From assembly GCA_002306055.1 (NCBI GenBank), contig DBRR01000022.1:3679-67678 (forward strand): a DNA stretch of 64,000 nucleotides. The letters are read 5' to 3'. How positions within the stretch are numbered: the first letter of the stretch is position 1; every line of letters starts with the position of its first letter. The translations under genes and the position numbers were made by a program. This DNA is from Anaerolineaceae bacterium UBA1363 (GTDB taxonomy: Bacteria > Chloroflexota > Anaerolineae > Anaerolineales > Anaerolineaceae). Under the pieces are notes generated by a model. The model did not search any database, had not been told where the DNA came from, and saw only the letters and a program-made list of their open reading frames with translations. This document shows, one piece after another, positions 1-7,144 of the stretch.

Positions 1-154
1 TAATCCTATGATCCGAGATAGCCTTCTTGCTTGATGAAAGTGTAAACAATCACCCTAAACAACATGTAAACCATCATTGTCTTGACATGGGGCTTGCTCC
101 AACCGCAAGCAAAACCTTTCTGCACTAATCTGCTCTTTCCTCTCACCCCTAAGG

Positions 155-180
155 TATAATTTTCTAACGCTATCAAGGAG
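155..180 (+). promoter_or_regulatory. glnS -10 box and ribosome binding site
   Basis: A perfect TATAAT lies at 155-160 and a strong AAGGAG at 175-180, seven bases before the ATG at 188. No good -35 hexamer is visible at the expected distance. These place transcription and translation starts of glnS. Confidence 0.6.
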
Positions 181-187
181 CCTTACC

Positions 188-1867
188 ATGACAGAAAAAA
201 ATCCGACTAAAACCGATTTCATTCATGAAATTATCGACGAACACAACCGCACTGGCCGGTTTGGTGGGCGGGTGCACACCCGCTTCCCACCCGAACCCAA
301 CGGCTATCTGCATATTGGTCACGCAAAAGCCATATGCATCGACTTTGGCATCGCTGAAGACTACGGCGGCCTGACTAACCTCCGCTACGACGATACCAAC
401 CCGGTTAAAGAAGACGTGGAATACGTCGATGCCATCAAAGAAGACATTCATTGGTTGGGGTTTGATTGGGGCGACCGCGAATACTACGCCTCAGATTATT
501 TTGAGCCCTTGTACGAGATGGCGATGCAACTCATCGAGAAAGGTTTGGCTTACGTGGATGAGCTCAGCCCGGATGAGATGCGCGAATATCGCGGGACCCT
601 CACCAAACCCGGCAAGAACAGCCCCTGGCGCGACCGACCCATCGAGGAAAACCTCGATTTGTTCAGGCGCATGCGGGCAGGAGAGTTCCCGGATGGCAGT
701 AAAACCTTGCGCGCCAAGATCGACATGGCTTCGCCTAACATCAACATGCGCGACCCGGTTATGTATCGCATTCTGCACGCGACACACCACCGCACCGGCG
801 ATACCTGGTGCATCTACCCGATGTATGATTTTGCGCACGGGCAGTCAGACTCGCTGGAGAGAATCACCCACTCCATGTGCTCGCTGGAATATGAGAATCA
901 TCGCCCGTTATATGATTGGTTCCTGGATCAGCTTGGCATTTTCCACCCGCAGCAGATCGAGTTTGCCCGCCTGAACCTGACCCATACGGTCATGAGCAAG
1001 CGCAAATTGCGCCAATTGGTGGAGGAAGGTTTGGTTGATGGCTGGACGGATCCCCGTATGCCAACGCTTGCTGCTATGCGCCGTCGAGGCTACCCAGCCA
1101 AAGCAATCCGTGAGTTCATCGATACCATCGGCGTGGCGAAGTCGGACAGCTTCGTCGAGGTGGAACTGCTGGAGCACATTGTCCGTGATCAGCTAAACCA
1201 AGCTGCCAAACGGCGTATGGCTGTGCTGCAGCCGCTCAAAGTCGTGCTAACGAACTACCCTGAAGGACAGGTTGAGTTTTTTGAGGTTCCGGACTTCCCG
1301 CAGAATCCTGAGTCTGGTGGATCCCGCCAGGTACCTTTTGGGCGCGAGCTTTGGATCGAACGCGAAGACTTCGCCGAGGTGCCACCGCCAAGGTATCATC
1401 GCCTCTCTCCGGGTAAAGAAATCCGCCTGATGAACGCCTACTTTGTCACCTGTACGGATGTGGTGAAGGATGAAGAAGGCAATGTGGTTGAAATCCACTG
1501 CACCTATGATCCTGAAACCCAAGGCGGCAGCGCCCCGGATGGGCGCAAGGTGAAGGGCACCATCCATTGGGTCTCAATAGCGCATGCCATTGAGGCGGAA
1601 GTGCGGATCTACGATCAGATGTTCCTTGATGAACACCCCGAAGATTTGCCTGAGGGCGAAACGTTCCTGGATCATTTCAATCATGATTCATTGCAGGTTT
1701 TGCGGGGCTATCTTGAGCCTGACCTGGCGAACGCAAAAATCGGCGAGCCGTACCAGTTTGTGCGCGATGGGTACTTCACCCTGGATAGCGTCCACAGCCA
1801 GCCAGGTAAGCTCGTCTTTAATCGCACGATTGGCTTGGTGGACACCTGGGCGAAGCTGCAAAAGTAA
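188..1867 (+). CDS. glnS: Glutaminyl-tRNA synthetase
   Basis: Class Ic aminoacyl-tRNA synthetase that charges tRNA-Gln with glutamine in the cytoplasm, using ATP. The class I signature HIGH is at residues 42-45, preceded by PPEPNGYL, and the KMSKS-like loop is VMSKRKL at about 268-274. The C-terminal half is the beta-barrel anticodon-binding region typical of GlnRS and eukaryotic-type GluRS. The length of 559 residues is that of full-length bacterial GlnRS. The HIGH context and the MSKR form point to GlnRS and not to bacterial GluRS. The start is set by AAGGAG seven bases upstream. It is a single-gene unit followed by a tRNA on the same strand. Confidence 0.96.
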   Translation: MTEKNPTKTDFIHEIIDEHNRTGRFGGRVHTRFPPEPNGYLHIGHAKAICIDFGIAEDYGGLTNLRYDDTNPVKEDVEYVDAIKEDIHWLGFDWGDREYYASDYFEPLYEMAMQLIEKGLAYVDELSPDEMREYRGTLTKPGKNSPWRDRPIEENLDLFRRMRAGEFPDGSKTLRAKIDMASPNINMRDPVMYRILHATHHRTGDTWCIYPMYDFAHGQSDSLERITHSMCSLEYENHRPLYDWFLDQLGIFHPQQIEFARLNLTHTVMSKRKLRQLVEEGLVDGWTDPRMPTLAAMRRRGYPAKAIREFIDTIGVAKSDSFVEVELLEHIVRDQLNQAAKRRMAVLQPLKVVLTNYPEGQVEFFEVPDFPQNPESGGSRQVPFGRELWIEREDFAEVPPPRYHRLSPGKEIRLMNAYFVTCTDVVKDEEGNVVEIHCTYDPETQGGSAPDGRKVKGTIHWVSIAHAIEAEVRIYDQMFLDEHPEDLPEGETFLDHFNHDSLQVLRGYLEPDLANAKIGEPYQFVRDGYFTLDSVHSQPGKLVFNRTIGLVDTWAKLQK

Positions 1868-1927
1868 AAAGAAGAATAAAAGCACACACTTCTGTGGGTG
1901 CCCTTATGGTAAAATCTAATTCCTGAA

Positions 1928-1999
1928 GGGCCTGTAGCTCAATGGCGGAGCAGGCGGCTCATAACCGCTTGGTTGAAGGTTCGAATCCTTCCGGGCCCA
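1928..1999 (+). tRNA. tRNA-Ile2 (anticodon CAT, lysidine type)
   Basis: Cloverleaf: acceptor GGGCCTG/CGGGCCC with one G-T pair, D-stem GCTC/GAGC, anticodon stem around the loop CTCATAA, T-arm GAAGG-TTCGAAT-CCTTC, discriminator A; CCA is not encoded. The anticodon is CAT. From GAGCAG through the anticodon arm to CGCTTGGT it closely resembles E. coli tRNA-Ile2, so it is more likely the AUA-reading isoleucine tRNA modified by TilS than a methionine tRNA. Its 3' part recurs at 5452-5509, so it looks like the integration site of the island that follows. Confidence 0.85.
1965..1997 (+). repeat. Left attachment-like repeat (tRNA-Ile2 3' part)
   Basis: These 33 bases, from the 3' side of the anticodon stem to the acceptor end, are repeated exactly at 5452-5468 plus 5494-5509. 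There the copy is split by 25 extra bases inside the T-loop. Direct repeats of a tRNA 3' end flanking accessory DNA are the classical mark of tyrosine-recombinase integration. Confidence 0.75.
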
Positions 2000-2531
2000 T
2001 ATTTTGACCCTCAGATCCCTCCACTATGACATATTTACCCCGATATTTTCAGGTGTTTTGCCTTAAATGGAAAGTGTTTCATCAACATAACGAAATCCCC
2101 TATTACGCATCCCTCTTTCAGTATTCGTGTATCAACCCCTTCTACATATCTGAAGAATTGATCGAAAATGTCCCTTTTGGGTTATTTCATATGAAGATAG
2201 AGAGTGTCAATTGTTATAAAACCTTCCATAAAACATCTTTCTGTATTTTTGCACCCCCGTATTGCAGTACGGGGGCTTCCCGGTTTCCCGGGTCTTGTTT
2301 TACATCTCTTTTTCATGCCCCAGCCGCCTCGCCCGTCAAGGTGTTCGCTCACGCTCAACCTGTGACTGGCTCGTTGTGCGCCTGGGACAGGTGGCGAGTA
2401 TGAAACCTAACGGTTTCACGCTTGCGTATCTCTTGATACGGATGTAAAATATGAAAAAGAATAGCTTTATATCTACATGATACGAATACAGTATCTGTAT
2501 ATACCAATAACGTATCTTGTCAAGAGGTAAA
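2000..2531. other. Non-coding left end of the island
   Basis: No convincing gene. A strong hairpin with an 8-bp stem (CCCCCGTA/TACGGGGG) lies at 2254-2275, followed by the short palindrome CCCGGTTTCCCGGG. A patch richer in G+C (about 2315-2400) interrupts otherwise A+T-rich DNA. A perfect small palindrome, TGAAACC-TAAC-GGTTTCA, lies at about 2401-2418. The open frames here have no recognisable protein features. Confidence 0.5.
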
Positions 2532-2920
2532 ATGAAACTCGTTGATCAAGTTCTTGAGAATTTGTCTCAAGGTGATAAGCCCAATAAATTTGCTTTAGGC
2601 ATGGGCGGTCTTGTCAGGAATGCTCGGGAGGAAATGAGTCTAACCCAAAGAGAATTAGCGGCATTGATTTATCGAAGACAGGCAGCGTTATCAGCGATTG
2701 AAAATGGATTAATGCAACCTGATGCGGAGACATTATTATTATTGTCCATCGCCTGCAGAAACCAATCGGATATTTTTATCCCCAACCGTTTAAACCTGAC
2801 ATCAGCTTAGAGGACCTTTCTGAGGATGAGAAAAGCTTAATCATTCAAACTAGGCAATTATCTAATGATGATTTAAAAAGAATCATTGCCCAGGCAAAAG
2901 CTTTAGTTGAATTAATTTAG
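2532..2920 (+). pseudogene. XRE-family HTH regulator, frameshifted
   Basis: Residues about 20-75 form a Cro/CI helix-turn-helix (GLVRNAREEMSLTQRELAAL, then AALSAIENG). The start at ATG 2532 has AAGAGG six bases upstream. The reading frame ends at 2810. The usual C-terminal part of such regulators continues in another frame from about 2771 to the stop at 2918-2920, reading YPQPFKPDISLEDLSEDEKS and then a helix rich in Leu and Ala. The break is at a run of five T (about 2771-2776), so one base seems lost or a frameshift is used. A whole protein would be about 129 residues. It may have been the regulator of the island. A sequencing error remains possible. Confidence 0.65.
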
Positions 2921-3080
2921 AATCATAAAGATATGGAATTAAAATAAAAATTTTCAGAGAAGATCTAAACAAAGTCTAGAATGAATTTTTTGGACCACAA
3001 GATTTATGTCCTTATTATTTTGGAAGACTTTCGATATCTATACTTGTGCAAATCATATTGTTCAAAGTTTGAGGGTAAAC

Positions 3081-3311
3081 ATGTGGCCTAGAAATCAATC
3101 TACAGGACCAGGCGGAGGATTATCTACAGGACCAGGTGGAGGAATGTCAACAGGACCTGGTGGAGGAATGTCTACTGGGCCTACTCCCTATATGAGTAAT
3201 ATTCCTCCTTGGCATGTTTTTATTTCTGAACTTGAGAAAAGAGGATTATATAATTATGCAACCATGATTGAGACTCATTTGCCAAAACATCAAATATATA
3301 ACAATCTTTGA
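3081..3311 (+). CDS. Small STGPGGG-repeat protein
   Basis: Predicted 76-residue protein of unknown function. After MWPRNQ come three near-perfect eight-residue units STGPGGG(L/M) and a truncated fourth (STGPTPY). A C-terminal part follows (about residues 40-76, PPWHVFISELEKRGLYNYAT...) that looks like a short helical domain. There is no signal peptide or membrane segment. The start at 3081 has GAGGG nearby (GAGGGTAAAC-ATG); an upstream extension lacks such a site. STGPGGG repeats occur in small uncharacterised proteins of accessory regions, from memory. It lies between a broken regulator and a decayed ORF in the tRNA-bounded island. Function cannot be assigned. Confidence 0.6.
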   Translation: MWPRNQSTGPGGGLSTGPGGGMSTGPGGGMSTGPTPYMSNIPPWHVFISELEKRGLYNYATMIETHLPKHQIYNNL

Positions 3312-3352
3312 AAAAGACGAATGAATCAATTTTGTTTTAGTAGTATTCGCCA

Positions 3353-3365
3353 GGTTTCGATAACC
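3353..3365 (+). repeat. Island intergenic motif, copy 1
   Basis: GGTTTCGATAACC, with GGTT/AACC inverted ends, 42 bases after the microprotein gene. Related copies follow the next ORFs at 3767-3779 and 4568-4580. Confidence 0.4.
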
Positions 3366-3381
3366 AATCTTATAGAAATCA

Positions 3382-3567
3382 ATGAAAGCTGGATTTATGA
3401 TCCTAATTCATGAGCTTGATCTTTTGAAAAATTATCGTAAATTGCACATTGATTTAAGTGTTAATATGATGAAGGTCAATAATGGTGACATTTTTCCATT
3501 AGATTTGCTTGTATGGTCGACGTCAAATCGATCCATGTGTTTATTAAAAGTGGCCTTATGGTTTTAA
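3382..3567 (+). pseudogene. Decayed ORF of unknown function
   Basis: A 61-codon frame that ends abruptly. Its second half (GDIFPLDLLVWSTSNRSMCL) has the look of a real folded protein, and in the next frame the text continues for a few codons (SGLMVLT) before a stop. This suggests the N-terminal remnant of a larger protein that lost its frame near 3545. There is no clear ribosome binding site. Downstream to 3668 lies a short acidic frame with no known features. It is placed between two copies of the island motif, where an intact cassette would be expected. Confidence 0.3.
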
Positions 3568-3766
3568 CGTGAAATCGACAGATACGGAAAGCGATATTCA
3601 TTTCAATGCAGGGGAAGAGAATGATTATGATGATAATGCCAATGATGAAGCCAAGCATCAGAGTTGAAAGATTTATATATTTTCTTAAGTTCAAGGGCAA
3701 ATGGTGACTTAAAAGGGATAAATTATTTGATTTTGTTACGAGCAAATCTTGAGGGTCGTTCAGCTA

Positions 3767-3779
3767 GGGTTCGATAAGC
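3767..3779 (+). repeat. Island intergenic motif, copy 2
   Basis: GGGTTCGATAAGC. About 40 bases around it align imperfectly with the surroundings of copy 1: both continue CAATCTT and then A-rich bases ending in CCAAT or TCAAT. Confidence 0.35.
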
Positions 3780-3861
3780 AATCTTCTCAAAACCAATAGA
3801 ATATAAAACTAATAGAAAAGATAAGTTGGACCCCAAGATAGAGAGGGCAGAGGAGTAGAAG

Positions 3862-4524
3862 ATGATTACTATACCTGTAGTAGTTAGAAACTGGAGTATA
3901 AAAACACCAGAAGTCTATAGATATTTAGATCAAATTTATATAGATGATTTTTTTAATACAGGTAAGATCAGGCTGGGCACCTTCGCACAGTTTAAGAAAT
4001 ATCCAGATGAACAGCGAGGAGATAACACAGAAGGTAAAAATGTTTTGTTTGGATTTGGAGATGGTAAAACAATAGTTGCGCTTACTCAACACGGCGTCAA
4101 TTCGTTTATTCTTTGTACGAGTACAGAAGAAAATAAAGAATTGATGAATAAATTTAATGCAAACGGGTATTTTAAGATTAAGGATTCAACAGGATTTGGA
4201 GCGGCAATTTCAAATAGAATACCAGGGTTCATAGACGGTGTTGAAGGTTTCTGCAAGTACTCAGAGCAACGAAATATTCAACGACAATTACCAGATTTCA
4301 ATTTTGACGATTTAAAAGCGGGTCCAGAGAGTAACCAGATTGGCATAGACAAATTATTTGCTCTCACAGCGCAGATTGGCAGAGAGGATGTTTTTTTTAA
4401 CAAACATATAAGTTTTATACATCAGAATGAATATAGATTTGTTTGGAATGTCTCACATCCAACAGATGAAGCAGTAATTATTGAATGTCCGGAAGCTGTA
4501 AATTTTTGCGAAAAAGTCACATAA
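3862..4524 (+). CDS. Hypothetical protein, weakly DUF2971-like
   Basis: 220-residue soluble protein, no signal peptide or membrane span. The N-terminal third (VYRYLDQIYIDDFFNTGKIR, then LGTFAQFKKYPDEQRGD) and the late motif HISFIHQNEYRFVW resemble DUF2971-type proteins. In those, an N-terminal segment describing a short structured loop and a C-terminal E-Y-R motif recur, often in defence or accessory regions. The resemblance is by eye and weak. AGAGGAGTAG lies just before the ATG and gives a good binding site. Codon use is A/T-rich like the rest of the island. It is followed 43 bases later by the third copy of the island motif. Function unknown. Confidence 0.6.
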   Translation: MITIPVVVRNWSIKTPEVYRYLDQIYIDDFFNTGKIRLGTFAQFKKYPDEQRGDNTEGKNVLFGFGDGKTIVALTQHGVNSFILCTSTEENKELMNKFNANGYFKIKDSTGFGAAISNRIPGFIDGVEGFCKYSEQRNIQRQLPDFNFDDLKAGPESNQIGIDKLFALTAQIGREDVFFNKHISFIHQNEYRFVWNVSHPTDEAVIIECPEAVNFCEKVT

Positions 4525-4567
4525 CTGTTTTTATATATCCGAATGGGAATTGAAAAAATATCCGTTT

Positions 4568-4580
4568 GGTTTTGATAACC
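4568..4580 (+). repeat. Island intergenic motif, copy 3
   Basis: GGTTTTGATAACC, differing from copy 1 by one base, shortly after the DUF2971-like gene. Shorter relatives occur after the next gene (GGTCGAAACC, inverted, about 5250-5259, and GTTTCGACC near 5366). Confidence 0.4.
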
Positions 4581-4692
4581 TGATTTGTCACAAGAAAGTT
4601 TGGAAGATTTGTTTTAGAAATAAATAGTTATACTAAAATTGGAATACTGTCTTTTATTGGTACAAAACTGATAATTTATTAAGGAGTAATGC

Positions 4693-5226
4693 TTGGCAAC
4701 ATCTTCAAAAAGAACATATGCTTTTATTGACAGTCAGAACCTGAATTTGGGTGTAAAAAATGACATAATCGATAAACATGGAGTTAAAATCTATTCAGGA
4801 TGGAAATTAGATTTTAAAAAGTTTTTCTTCTATTTAAAAACTAAATACAACATTACTGAGGCCTTTATTTTTATTGGAAAAGTACCAGGGAATGAACCCT
4901 TATATAATTACCTAGCTTCAATTGGATACAAACTTGAATATAAACCAACTTTTATCCACATTAATAGTAATGGCGACCCTGAAACAAAAGGTAATGTTGA
5001 CGCTGAATTAGTTCTACACACAATGATCGAATTAAGTAATTTCGATCAAGCAATAATCGTTGCCGGAGATGGGGATTACTTCTGCCTAATTGAGTACTTA
5101 GAAAAAATTGGTAAACTCTTACACGTAATCATTCCCAACAAATTTCGATACTCGAAGCTACTAAAGCCTTTTCAGAAGTATATGATTTTCGTTACAGACC
5201 TTAAGGCTAACCTAAAATCTCCTTAA
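4693..5226 (+). CDS. NYN-domain ribonuclease-like protein
   Basis: 177-residue PIN-like NYN (LabA/DUF88-type) protein. Such proteins are metal-dependent ribonucleases. Visible acidic and polar residues of the active site: D13 in AFIDSQNLN, the conserved N, the D of NVDAELV, and the motif VAGDGDY near residues 134-140. The whole length is one NYN domain with no added RNA-binding domain. The start is TTG at 4693, with AAGGAG six bases upstream; there is no in-frame ATG nearby. It is the last gene of the island and may act in RNA-based defence or regulation (inference). A second NYN protein lies outside the island at 6255. Confidence 0.82.
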   Translation: MATSSKRTYAFIDSQNLNLGVKNDIIDKHGVKIYSGWKLDFKKFFFYLKTKYNITEAFIFIGKVPGNEPLYNYLASIGYKLEYKPTFIHINSNGDPETKGNVDAELVLHTMIELSNFDQAIIVAGDGDYFCLIEYLEKIGKLLHVIIPNKFRYSKLLKPFQKYMIFVTDLKANLKSP

Positions 5227-5451
5227 AAAAAGACTGGCAATTGCGTTCGGTCGAAACCTTAGGCTAGTCCAGTCATCGTGATGACTAGATAATAGCACAT
5301 TGGATAACAAATGTCAAATATTTTAAGCTAATTGCTTTAAGCTAATTGCTATTGAAAGTATAACGTTTCGACCTTGAACATTTTATCATTAGGTTAAGAG
5401 ATTTATTGATTACCATCGCATTTTGTATCCCTATTGGAATTACGCAATAAT
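5227..5451. other. Non-coding right part of the island
   Basis: Contains a long imperfect hairpin built on GACTGG...CCAGTC with the inner palindrome AGTCATCGTGATGACT (about 5230-5290), probably the transcript end of the NYN gene. It also contains a perfect tandem duplication of 14 bases, TTTAAGCTAATTGC, at 5322-5335 and 5336-5349. No gene was seen. Confidence 0.5.
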
Positions 5452-5509
5452 CCGCTTGGTTGAAGGTTTACTGGGGAGGAAACCCAGCACAGGCGAATCC
5501 TTCCGGGCC
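5452..5509 (+). repeat. Right attachment-like repeat, split tRNA-Ile2 copy
   Basis: Bases 5452-5468 and 5494-5509 together repeat tRNA-Ile2 positions 1965-1997 without mismatch. They are separated by 25 extra bases (5469-5493) placed exactly within the T-loop, between TT and CGAAT. The insert holds a 5-bp hairpin, CTGGG-GAGGAAA-CCCAG. The copy has no acceptor 5' side or D-arm and cannot be a working tRNA. It marks the right border of the island. The T-loop is one of the known crossover positions of tRNA-using integrases, so the insert may be a scar (inference). Confidence 0.75.
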
Positions 5510-5731
5510 TATTTTTCTATTAACGAGTTTAATTGCATTAACCGATCAGCCGAAAATCCATCCCGGAACCAGTATTCGTTATCCACCTAAAACATCTTGC
5601 TTTAATATTCCAAAGGCCTTGTTCAAGATAATGCTGTGTAAGGATGCGGTTGAAAAATTAATCTCTTATTGATATATTCATTGCAAGCCTTAAAACGATG
5701 GCTTTTTTAATAAATAAGTGGAGTGAAAATC

Positions 5732-6214
5732 ATGATCAAACAAGCAATCTTCGCTGGTGGGTGTTTTTGGGGTATGGAAGCCAAATTTAAACACGTGCAC
5801 GGTGTGGTAAGCACAATCGTAGGCTATACTGGCGGTCATACCGAAAATCCAAGCTACCGGGATGTCTGCAGAGATCTGACTGGACATGCTGAAGCGATTC
5901 AAATTGAATACGACAACGAGAAAATTTCCTACAAAGATCTGCTGGAAGCCTTCTTCAGTTTTCATGATCCCACTTTGTGTGAGTCCAACAGCCGAAGTTT
6001 TGCCTCTCAATACCGCTCTGCGATTTTCGTTGCCAACGAGGAAGAGCGGGAGACCGCTGAGCAAGTAATTGCCTTCCTGAACAATTCGGGTGAGTACGAA
6101 TGCAAAATCGTAACCGAGATCTGCGACGCTGGCGTGTTTTACCCAGCAGAGGATTATCACCAGGATTACTATGAGAAGCACCAGGTAAAGCTGATGGACG
6201 AATGCGGTTGCTAA
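5732..6214 (+). CDS. msrA: Peptide methionine sulfoxide reductase A
   Basis: Reduces the S-epimer of methionine sulfoxide in proteins, with thioredoxin as donor. The catalytic motif GGCFWGME is at residues 8-15, next to the start, followed by GYTGGHTENPSY and ASQYRSAIF, all typical of MsrA. The ending DECGC supplies resolving cysteines. 160 residues is a normal short form without export signal. ATG 5732 has GGAG nine bases before it; a GTG three codons upstream is less likely. It stands just outside the island border, so it is probably core genome. No msrB is nearby. Confidence 0.93.
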   Translation: MIKQAIFAGGCFWGMEAKFKHVHGVVSTIVGYTGGHTENPSYRDVCRDLTGHAEAIQIEYDNEKISYKDLLEAFFSFHDPTLCESNSRSFASQYRSAIFVANEEERETAEQVIAFLNNSGEYECKIVTEICDAGVFYPAEDYHQDYYEKHQVKLMDECGC

Positions 6215-6242
6215 GACTTACTCCCGAGGGGAAATTAACAGT

Positions 6243-6248
6243 TATAAT
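6243..6248 (+). promoter_or_regulatory. -10 box, predicted leaderless start
   Basis: TATAAT ends six bases before the ATG at 6255, so the first transcribed base should be at or next to the start codon. No ribosome binding site fits in between. Confidence 0.5.
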
Positions 6249-6254
6249 TTTAGT

Positions 6255-7019
6255 ATGACAAACGAAAATGAAATTTCAAACGACCTGAAAGAAAAACGGG
6301 TCGCAATATTAATTGATGGCGATAACGCCCAATCTGCTTTAATGGAGCAAATCGTGATTGAGGCTGGCCGTTTTGGGAATGCGACTATTCGACGCATCTA
6401 TGGGGATTGGACCTCCTCCAGTATGAAATCCTGGAAAGATACGCTCAACTCTTTTGCCTTTCAACCCTTCCAGCAGTTTACCTACTCAGTTGGCAAGAAC
6501 TCGACTGACTCGGCTATGATCATTGATGCCATGGATATCCTACACAACAACCTGGTGGACGGGTTTTGCCTGGTCTCGAGTGATAGTGACTACACCCGCC
6601 TCGCCACCCGCATCCGTGAAAGCGGCAAGTTGGTGGTCGGCATTGGCAAACAGATGACCCCTCGCGCATTCGTCTCAGCCTGCGACGTGTTCATCTACAC
6701 CGAAAACTTGGTCGAACGCGAACGCGAAAAGAAGAAACTTGCCGCCCGACAGCAGACGTCTGCCAAACTTTCTGAAGCGGAAGCCAAATTGATCGATAAC
6801 ATCAACCAGGCGATTGAAATGGTTGGAACAGATGACGACGGATGGTGCAAGCTTTCCGAAGTGGGCACAGCCCTTCGGCGTATTGACCCGGGCTTCGATC
6901 CGCGCACCTATGGCGCAAAACAGCTCGCCACTTTAGTGCGCGCCAGAAAAGCTTACTTCGATATCAAAAAGCCGACTGGCAAATCCATCATCCTGATTCG
7001 GTCCAAAGAAGAAGATTAA
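6255..7019 (+). CDS. NYN-LOTUS domain protein
   Basis: 254-residue protein of the COG1432 type. Residues about 13-150 form a NYN nuclease domain: VAILIDGDNAQ with the first metal-binding Asp, TDSAMIIDAMD, and SSDSDYTRLA. The charged linker (REREKKKLAARQQ) leads to a C-terminal OST-HTH/LOTUS winged-helix domain (about 165-250; WCKLSEVGTALR, then GAKQLATLVRA), which binds RNA in related proteins. It is probably a ribonuclease or RNA-binding regulator in the cytoplasm; its target is unknown. The gene is monocistronic, with a predicted leaderless promoter and a clear terminator. G+C is higher than in the island, so it looks native. Confidence 0.9.
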   Translation: MTNENEISNDLKEKRVAILIDGDNAQSALMEQIVIEAGRFGNATIRRIYGDWTSSSMKSWKDTLNSFAFQPFQQFTYSVGKNSTDSAMIIDAMDILHNNLVDGFCLVSSDSDYTRLATRIRESGKLVVGIGKQMTPRAFVSACDVFIYTENLVEREREKKKLAARQQTSAKLSEAEAKLIDNINQAIEMVGTDDDGWCKLSEVGTALRRIDPGFDPRTYGAKQLATLVRARKAYFDIKKPTGKSIILIRSKEED

Positions 7020-7022
7020 CAG

Positions 7023-7050
7023 AAAGCCACTGTAAGGTGGCTTTTTCTTT
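7023..7050 (+). terminator. Rho-independent terminator
   Basis: Stem AGCCAC/GTGGCT with a six-base loop, followed by CTTTTTCTTT, a few bases after the NYN-LOTUS stop codon. Confidence 0.8.
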
Positions 7051-7112
7051 AGGTTTCAAATTTTTATGTGGGGGCAATGATGTAAATCCATCAAAATATG
7101 GCAACCCAGGGC

Positions 7113-7141
7113 TATAATTCCATTACCAACAGAAAGGAAAT
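7113..7141 (+). promoter_or_regulatory. -10 box and ribosome binding site of DUF2804 gene
   Basis: TATAAT at 7113-7118 and AAAGGAAAT at about 7132-7141 precede the ATG at 7145. Unlike the leaderless genes, this one has a normal leader. Confidence 0.55.
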
Positions 7142-7144
7142 AGC

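Noticed and set aside
1928..1999. Elongator tRNA-Met
   Set aside because: The anticodon is CAT, but the anticodon-arm and flanking sequence matches tRNA-Ile2 far better.
2026..2447. Overlapping open frames after tRNA-Ile2
   Set aside because: They run through hairpins and have Cys/Phe/Ser-rich composition without domain features or binding sites.
3476..3745. Minus-strand open frame with an isoleucine-rich stretch
   Set aside because: The hydrophobic run is the complement of GAT-rich DNA; no binding site or family pattern is seen.
2000..5451. Integron cassette array
   Set aside because: The recurrent motif does not contain paired RYYYAAC and GTTRRRY cores at attC spacing, and no integron integrase is present.
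5460..5672. Open frame of 70 codons beginning in the right repeat
   Set aside because: It starts inside the split tRNA copy, lacks a binding site and shows no protein features; coincidental.
5732..6214. Selenocysteine-containing MsrA
   Set aside because: The catalytic position is an ordinary Cys codon; no in-frame UGA occurs.
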